From an uncultured Pseudomonadales bacterium (lineage in GTDB: Bacteria > Pseudomonadota > Gammaproteobacteria > Pseudomonadales > IMCC2047), in assembly GCA_947258895.1 (NCBI GenBank), contig CAMYKE010000072.1:1-10263 (forward strand): DNA of 10,263 nucleotides, in the 5' to 3' direction. A program made the position numbers and the translations under genes. Below the pieces are notes generated by a model. That model saw only the letters and a list, made by a program, of their open reading frames with translations, did no database searches and had not been told where the DNA came from. Shown piece by piece: positions 5,444 through 10,263 of the stretch. Position 1 is the stretch's first letter. Each line of letters opens with the position of its first letter.

Positions 5444-6765
5444 ATGCCTAACTCAAACATCCGTAGAACTTACTGTCACCGTGACAATGCTCGACCTGCA
5501 TCGATATTTGGCAGGCTAGGCGTGCTCACAGCGGCAGTTATGGCCGCATCAGTAACTTCGACCGTACAAGCTTACGACTTCCTTGATGGTCGTGCAGAGA
5601 TTAACTTCCTGGCACTGCAAGGCTTCCAGGCACTGCAGGCGAAAGACGGGGCGTTTAATCCAGAAGACGAAGAGCAGTCCTCTAACTTCAATCGCCTCAG
5701 GGTCAACGTGCAACTGAAATTCAAAATCACCGACCATATCACCGCTGATGTCGACATCGCTGAAGAGCCGAATGACTTCGGGAACAATGGCGACCGGGAT
5801 TTCTCTTTCCACCAGGACTTCGCGGGTATTGAGTTTGACCTGCTGGGCCTGGCTGGCAACGCGCAAGACGACGCTAACCTCTCGCTTCGCATCGGCAACA
5901 TCGGCGCAGCCCCTTTCATGTTCAAAGGTTTTCAGGATGGCGCTGACAACCAGGGCAATGCGCTCCTTGGTAACGGCATGATCGACTACGCAACCGCAGA
6001 AACCGGCATGCAATTAAGCTACAGCAAATCCAATCAGGACGGTCCGATCCGCGGCTGGAATGTTGGTGGTCATATCACTTCGTCAGATTTTGGAGAGTCC
6101 TACCAGGATGAACGAGGCTTTAATTTCCGACTCAACGGTTCGCTCGAATTCGCCGGCGGCTTCAAAGCGGGCGTGGCATTTTTTCAGGCCAACCAGGGTG
6201 ATCAACTGGTCTTTGATAGTATGGGCGTTGCATCCCTCGACGGACTTACACGGACGAACTATCGCAATGGTGATGGTGAAAACTATAACTTCTCTTCTAC
6301 CGGTTCGAGTGATCGAAACACCCATATAGGCGCATTGCCGGGTCTCGACCAGACAATTATCCAGTTAAACCTGGCGTATCAGCCGAACGCGAACACCAGC
6401 CTGATTTTCATGATCGGTGAGTCCACGGATGATTTCCAATACTCAGATGCAGCGGGTAACGCATTAGCAGGCAGCAGACAGCCCGGTGGTGACGATGCAG
6501 GTTTTGTAGTGGAAGCAGATTCGAGCCTGGAGTACTGGATAGTTGAAGCACAGCAGTATCTGATACCTGAGAAGTTCTATGTTCAGATCTCATCAGCTCA
6601 TCTGACAATACCGCTGAGCGTATACAGGTAGCAGCCGGTTACTGGTTTAACGACAAAACGCTGCTTAAGGCTGAGTGGGTTGATCAGGACGAAGGTGTTA
6701 ACTCAGGGGGCCAAACCGGTCGTGGGTTTGACGGCTTCGTGACGGAGATTTCTGTCAAGTTCTAG
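5444..6765 (+). pseudogene. Outer-membrane beta-barrel porin, C-terminal frame break
   Basis: ATG 5444 follows SD AAGGGG by seven bases. Residues 1-43 form a long signal peptide (hydrophobic LGVLTAAVMAASV, cleavage near STVQA/YD). The mature part alternates polar and hydrophobic residues in strands such as NRLRVNVQLKFKITDHITAD and GFNFRLNGSLEF, with Asp/Asn/Gly-rich loops, as in 16- to 18-strand porins. The start frame stops at 6631 after 395 residues with an un-porin-like tail. The frame one base off, open from 6583 to TAG 6765, encodes DNTAERIQVAAGYWF ... GFDGFVTEISVKF, a proper last strands-and-terminal-Phe signature read by the BAM complex. A net loss of one base near 6580-6600 explains both. 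If the break is real, the product lacks its BAM signal and is probably not assembled; if it is a sequence error, the intact protein has about 440 residues. Position beside mannitol dehydrogenase suggests sugar or polyol uptake. Confidence 0.75.
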
Positions 6766-6820
6766 ATTGTCAGCCGGCTTCAGTCGGCTCAGTTAACCTG
6801 GAACTCATAGAGAAAGTTAT

Positions 6821-6880
6821 CCCGGTCAAATTGGCGCGGACCGGGATGGATTCATGGCCGAAGTCTCCGTCAAGTTGTAA
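6821..6880 (+). pseudogene. Remnant of a second porin C-terminus
   Basis: Twenty codons ending in TAA read PGQIGADRDGFMAEVSVKL. They align with the end of the preceding porin (GQTGRGFDGFVTEISVKF), sharing GQ, G, DGF, E and SVK. There is no start codon, SD or upstream barrel, and an in-frame TAA lies a short way upstream (6793-6795). It looks like the tail of a former tandem porin copy whose body was deleted, or a partial duplication. An 8-bp inverted repeat (6819-6826 / 6840-6847) lies across it. Confidence 0.55.
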
Positions 6881-6914
6881 GGGATCCCTGTATTGGTTCC
6901 AAACCTCACCAAAC

Positions 6915-6947
6915 CCCTTGTGCGCCGCAAAATCCGGCGCACAAGGG
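6915..6947. terminator. Strong 13-bp hairpin after the porin region
   Basis: CCCTTGTGCGCCG (6915-6927) pairs perfectly with CGGCGCACAAGGG (6935-6947) around a 7-nt loop. No T run follows on either strand, so it may be a Rho-independent-like terminator lacking its tract, an mRNA 3'-end protector, or a REP-type element. Confidence 0.5.
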
Positions 6948-6953
6948 TCGGCT

Positions 6954-6998
6954 TAAATACCCCGGCGAAGTTACGAATAACTGCAGCGGGGCTATTTA
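6954..6998 (+). promoter_or_regulatory. Nested stem-loop in the leader of mannitol dehydrogenase
   Basis: Outer arms TAAATACCCCG (6954-6964) and CGGGGcTATTTA (6987-6998) pair over 11 bp with one bulged C. Inside, AGTTA (6969-6973) and TAACT (6978-6982) enclose a CGAA loop. It sits 60 bp before the dehydrogenase ATG. It could be a leader structure or a regulator binding site; I do not recognise a riboswitch class. Confidence 0.4.
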
Positions 6999-7058
6999 CT
7001 TTACGCAACGCAGGGTAAAATTACTTAACACATCTCAAGCTAAAAAGGATCACTGATC

Positions 7059-8525
7059 ATGGCAATCAAACTAAATCAGTCAGCATTAGCTTCCCTTCCT
7101 GCGAACGTCTCTGTACCCACGTATGACCGCGATAAAATTACCCCTGGCATTATTCACATCGGCGTGGGTAACTTTCATCGCGGTCACCAGGCAGTCTATC
7201 TCGATCGGCTGTTCGAGCTCGGACAGGATCACGACTGGGGCCTGGTTGGTGCGGGGATCAAGTCATACGATGCGAAAATGCGGGATAAACTCGCGGCACA
7301 GGATTGGTTAACGACGGTCGTTGAGCTTGATGCCGGGGGATTGACCGCGAGGGTCTGCGGCGCGATGATGGACTTTATCGACATCGACGCCGCTGGCCTC
7401 ATCGCTGCGTTGGCCGAGCCCCAAATCCGTATCGTCTCCCTGACTATTACCGAGGGAGGCTACTTTATTAATGAGGAAACCGGTGGCTTCGAGATCGATC
7501 ATCCGGACATACAGGCCGATCTCGCCAACCGGGACGCACCGGGTACAGTGTTCGGTATCCTGGTTGCGGCGCTGGCCCGCAGACGCGAGGCCGGAGCGCC
7601 GCCCTTCACCGTCATGTCCTGTGATAATGCGCCGCATAACGGAAAAATTACGCAGCAGGCCGTCGTGGGGCTGGCGCAGGCTGTAGATCCTGAACTGGCC
7701 GGCTGGATCAAAAGCAATGTCACTTTTCCCAATGCAATGGTGGATTGCATCGTGCCGGCAACCTCTGACCGCGAACGGGCCAGGCTCACAGAACTGTTCG
7801 ATATCGAGGATGCAGCGCCGGTTTTCTGTGAGCCCTTTCGGCAGTGGGTACTGGAGGATAAATTCACGCAAGGCCGTCCCGCACTGGAAAAGGTCGGCGT
7901 GCAATTTGTTGAGGATGTGGGGCCCTTCGAACTGATGAAGCTGCGCATACTGAACGGCGGACACTCAGCCATATCCTATCCCGGGGCACTGCTGGATATT
8001 CACTTCGTGCACGATGCGATCGCCAATCCGCTGGTTGCCAACTTCCTTAACAAACTCGAAGCAACTGAAATCGTGCCAACGGTGCCACCGGTGCCCGATG
8101 TTGACCTGCTCGAATATGCCCAACTGATTGAGCGGCGTTTAACCAATCCGGAGATCGGCGATACGATTCCACGGCTTTGTCTCGATGGATCAAACAAGCT
8201 GCCCAAGTATATTTTTCCCACCATCGCCGACAATATTAAAGCAGGTAGGCCCAGTTCGGGGCTGTCGCTGGTAGTTGCCATGTGGTGCCGCTATTGCGCG
8301 GCGGCGGGCGAAGAGGGAAGTTCAATAGAACTGGTCGATGAGCAAGCCGAACGCCTCAAAAAGAGCGCCCTGCAAGCCAAAAGCGATCCCGCGGCTTTTC
8401 TGGAGATGACGGATATATTTGGTGCGCTGGGCAGCGACCCGGCTTTCAGATCGGAGTTCTCACGCGCTTTGAACGACCTATGGGAAAAGGGTATCGAGAA
8501 GACGCTCCAGGAGTATAACAACTAA
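7059..8525 (+). CDS. mtlK: Mannitol 2-dehydrogenase family protein
   Basis: 488-residue cytosolic polyol-specific long-chain dehydrogenase, most likely oxidising D-mannitol to D-fructose with NAD (EC 1.1.1.67). Close relatives act on D-arabinitol, sorbitol or fructuronate. The N-terminal Rossmann part has GIIHIGVGNFHRGHQAVYLD (about 30-49). RIVSLTITEGGY (124-135) and FTVMSCDNAPHNGK (183-196) are family signatures. Catalytic residues Lys294, Asn299 and His302 lie in MKLRILNGGHSAISY (293-307), matching Lys295/Asn300/His303 of the Pseudomonas fluorescens enzyme. Length is normal (the relative has about 493). ATG 7059 has SD AAGGA (7045-7049) at nine bases. The gene is intact, unlike the porin before it and the binding protein after it. 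Substrate is inferred from the binding-protein similarity nearby; no fructokinase is in the window. Confidence 0.93.
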   Translation: MAIKLNQSALASLPANVSVPTYDRDKITPGIIHIGVGNFHRGHQAVYLDRLFELGQDHDWGLVGAGIKSYDAKMRDKLAAQDWLTTVVELDAGGLTARVCGAMMDFIDIDAAGLIAALAEPQIRIVSLTITEGGYFINEETGGFEIDHPDIQADLANRDAPGTVFGILVAALARRREAGAPPFTVMSCDNAPHNGKITQQAVVGLAQAVDPELAGWIKSNVTFPNAMVDCIVPATSDRERARLTELFDIEDAAPVFCEPFRQWVLEDKFTQGRPALEKVGVQFVEDVGPFELMKLRILNGGHSAISYPGALLDIHFVHDAIANPLVANFLNKLEATEIVPTVPPVPDVDLLEYAQLIERRLTNPEIGDTIPRLCLDGSNKLPKYIFPTIADNIKAGRPSSGLSLVVAMWCRYCAAAGEEGSSIELVDEQAERLKKSALQAKSDPAAFLEMTDIFGALGSDPAFRSEFSRALNDLWEKGIEKTLQEYNN

Positions 8526-8564
8526 GGGACATAACTGCGGTGTGACAATAAAGCGGCCGCCCCG

Positions 8565-8582
8565 GCCGGATCCTCATCCGGC
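8565..8582. other. GC-rich hairpin downstream of mannitol dehydrogenase
   Basis: GCCGGAT (8565-8571) and ATCCGGC (8576-8582) are perfect arms around CCTC. No T run follows, so termination here is uncertain. Confidence 0.4.
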
Positions 8583-8671
8583 ACGCCGGGCGGTGCGGGA
8601 TGTTGGGGCCAGCAGTGAGTTACTCTTGCTTGCACCGCCTGGTTGGCACTTCTTTAGATAGTAGTGGGGTT

Positions 8672-8688
8672 GGTAACCGCTCGGTAAC
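8672..8688. promoter_or_regulatory. Two GGTAAC repeats one helical turn apart
   Basis: GGTAAC at 8672-8677 and 8683-8688 are 11 bp apart, just before the SD of the binding-protein gene, so both would face the same side of DNA. This could be a regulator site; short enough to be chance. Confidence 0.2.
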
Positions 8689-8712
8689 TATTGATAGGAG
8701 GGAGTGTATCAA

Positions 8713-9498
8713 ATGAAGCGGCTGAAACGCGTTTTTCCAGTCATTGCAGTGTGGTGTATTGCGACAGGGTCGGCTTTGTCGCAAGGTGCAACCCTGACGA
8801 TCGTCACCGTAGACAACGGGGACATGATCTCGATGCAAAAGCTTGCCGGTTTTTTCTCAGTCGCCCATCCGGATATCAGGCTGGAACGGGTCACACTGGA
8901 TGAGAACATCCTGCGGCAAAAGGTCACCTCGGACATCGCCACCGGCGGCGGCCAATATGATATCGAAACCATCGGCACCTGCGAAGCTCCCCTCCGGGCC
9001 GAGCGCGGCTGGCTCCGGGCGCTGGATGATATGCCGCAGAGCTATGCTGTCGACGATCTTCTCCCGCCGATTCGCGCAGCCCTGAGTCTCGAGGGTAAAC
9101 TGTATACGGTGCCGTTCGACGGCGAGTCTTCCTTTACCATCTACCGGACCGACCTGTTCGAACAGGCCCGGCTGGAAATGCCCGCCGCTCCAGGCTGGGG
9201 CTTATCAAGAGGGCCGCCAAAGCGATCCATGACACGTGCGATGGCGCCTACGGCATCTGTCTTCGCGGCAAACCCGGCTGGGGCGAGAACATGGCACTGC
9301 TGACGGCGCTGGCAAACGCCTATGGTGGACACACTGGTTCGATGCCGACTGGAAGCCCAAGGTCGACAGCAAGGCCTGGTCTGAAGCGCTCAACGACTAC
9401 ATATCGCTACTACGCGAATACGGTCCACCGAACACCCTGGCCAATGGCTTCTCCGAGACTATCCAGCGCTGTTTCAAGCCGGCAAATACTGCGGCGGT
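8713..9498 (+). pseudogene. Broken polyol ABC transporter substrate-binding protein (MtlE/SmoE type)
   Basis: Starts at ATG 8713 behind AGGAGGGAG. Signal peptide (VFPVIAVWCIATGSALS), then LTIVTVDNGDMISMQKL, ENILRQKVTSDIATGGGQYD and LYTVPFDGESSFTIYR, all typical of periplasmic sorbitol/mannitol-binding proteins (solute-binding family 1). After PAAPGW (codon 162) homology moves one base: IKRAAKAIHDTCDGAYGICL, RGKPGWGENMALLTALANAY (9204-9323). It moves again to WFDADWKPKVDSKAW ... LANGFSETI (9335 to about 9463), and again to ALFQAGKYCGG (9466-9498). Each step equals one missing base, and the third returns to the first frame. Homology then ends at about 265 of roughly 430 expected residues, so the C-terminal half is absent even if the shifts are sequencing errors. 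As written the product stops at 9303. No permease or ATPase gene follows, so uptake by this system is probably lost or lies elsewhere. Confidence 0.8.
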
Positions 9499-9552
9499 CT
9501 CTCAGTCCGGAACGGCGTGAAAACCAGTGCGCATACAATTGTCAGCTGCCCT

Positions 9553-9590
9553 CGCGGGGTCACAGGGTTTTCTATGTGCCCCGCGTTTCT
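9553..9590 (+). terminator. Probable intrinsic terminator before the HAD gene
   Basis: CGCGGGG (9553-9559) plus CACA (9561-9564) pair with TGTG (9575-9578) and CCCCGCG (9579-9585), with one bulged T and a 10-nt loop, followed by TTTCTGT. It would end transcription from the truncated binding-protein gene. The stretch 9499-9605 around it has no recognisable coding content. Confidence 0.5.
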
Positions 9591-9623
9591 GTCCGGACGC
9601 AATAAGTGAGCTACCGAAAAAAT

Positions 9624-10263
9624 ATGCGCTCCGTTGAACTCGTTATCTTCGACTGCGATGGCGTGCTAATCGACAGTGAGGTGATAAGTGCAGAAGTTCT
9701 ATCAGAGGAATTAGCTGCACTGGGTGTTAAGGTGGATTGCGATTATGTTCTGCAGCAGTTCCTGGGCATCAGTTACTACAGTATGGCGAGTAAAGTTCAC
9801 CGGAATCTGAAAGCCCGGCTACCTGCGGGGTTCAAGACGCGCTATCTTCGTCAGATTTTGCGGGCGTTTGAGGAGCGTTTGCGAACAACACCGGGCGTGG
9901 AAAGCGTTCTCGCCGATCTGAATGTGGCCAGCTGTATAGCGACCAGCAGCAGCCCCCAGCGAACCCGACACGCGCTGGAACTGGTGCATCTCAGCGGCTA
10001 TTTCGGGACGAACGTATTTTCCGCTACGGAGGTAAAAAACGGTAAACCAGCGCCGGACCTGTTACTGCATGCGGCCGATAAAATGAAGGTGGAGCCGGGT
10101 AATTGCCTGGTCATCGAGGACAGCCTGGCCGGGCTACGCGCGGCAATGGCCGCAGGCATGAACGTCTGGCGGTATGTGGGGGGGAGTCACATGGCTGCCC
10201 TCAACCAACAATTGCCAGATACGCTGGCCCTGATACCGATAATGGACAGTTGGGACAAATTTT
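9624..10263 (+). CDS. HAD-superfamily hydrolase, beta-phosphoglucomutase/phosphatase-like (3' end outside window)
   Basis: The frame is open for 213 codons to the right edge; relatives are about 215-230 residues, so little is missing. Motif I VIFDCDGVLIDSE (7-19) carries nucleophile Asp10 and acid/base Asp12. Motif II is ATSSS (106-110), motif III KNGKPAPD with Lys141, and motif IV VIEDSLAGLRAA (163-174) with Glu165/Asp166. The helical cap between motifs I and II is the small subfamily-IA type used by beta-phosphoglucomutases and sugar or polyol phosphate phosphatases. It is probably cytosolic and Mg-dependent. ATG 9624 is chosen because the DxD strand follows at once; its SD is poor. An in-frame GTG at 9606, directly after a TAA, is an alternative. 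HAD enzymes of this group often sit in polyol operons, so a sugar-phosphate substrate is likely but unproven. Confidence 0.88.
   Translation, partial: MRSVELVIFDCDGVLIDSEVISAEVLSEELAALGVKVDCDYVLQQFLGISYYSMASKVHRNLKARLPAGFKTRYLRQILRAFEERLRTTPGVESVLADLNVASCIATSSSPQRTRHALELVHLSGYFGTNVFSATEVKNGKPAPDLLLHAADKMKVEPGNCLVIEDSLAGLRAAMAAGMNVWRYVGGSHMAALNQQLPDTLALIPIMDSWDKF

Noticed and set aside
7308..7972. Minus-strand frames inside the mannitol dehydrogenase gene
   Set aside because: Antisense shadows of a fully recognised gene, no SD or family similarity.
8647..8665. Possible sigma54 promoter (TTGGCAC) before the binding-protein gene
   Set aside because: The -12 TTGC element is missing at the required distance.

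Overview
The window looks like a chromosomal segment of a heterotrophic, probably gammaproteobacterial, organism. The reasons are an E. coli-type NDH-2, sigma70-like promoters, Shine-Dalgarno (SD) led genes and an outer-membrane porin ending in a C-terminal Phe. The species cannot be named from the sequence. I see no tRNA, rRNA, CRISPR array, transposase or phage gene.

Layout. (1) 1-2314, minus strand: a PP2C-type protein phosphatase overlaps by 14 bp a large multidomain protein that runs off the left edge. That protein has a ParB/Srx-like fold, a DUF4032-like middle and two universal-stress-protein domains. The pair looks like a stress-signalling operon. (2) 2315-3219: about 900 bp with no certain large gene. 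It does contain an excellent extended -10 sigma70 promoter (2821-2849), a structured stretch and a 12-bp-stem terminator with seven T (2949-3024). I read this as an unannotated small RNA of about 168 nt, or an attenuated leader. Its terminator loop carries pyrimidine-rich anti-SD sequence. Two GGGGAGG motifs in the leader of the next gene match that loop, and one of them is the SD of a 30-codon leader ORF overlapping the next start codon. (3) 3220-5004, plus strand: type II NADH dehydrogenase (ndh), then a 110-residue protein that is little more than a LuxR-type helix-turn-helix. (4) 5278-6880: promoter, long 5' leader and an outer-membrane porin whose frame breaks near its C-terminus, followed by a 20-codon remnant of a second porin end. 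(5) 6915-8525: two strong hairpins and an intact mannitol 2-dehydrogenase family gene. (6) 8713-10263: a polyol ABC-transporter binding-protein gene broken by three one-base shifts and truncated, a terminator, and a HAD phosphatase or phosphomutase running off the right edge.

How it fits together. The right half is a partly decayed polyol (mannitol/sorbitol) uptake and oxidation locus: porin, periplasmic binding protein, dehydrogenase and sugar-phosphate HAD enzyme. The middle is respiratory (NDH-2 re-oxidises NADH without pumping protons) with a possible RNA-based control layer upstream. The most promising undescribed element is this RNA and leader-peptide arrangement ahead of ndh. Next is the phosphatase coupled to a ParB/Srx-USP-USP protein.
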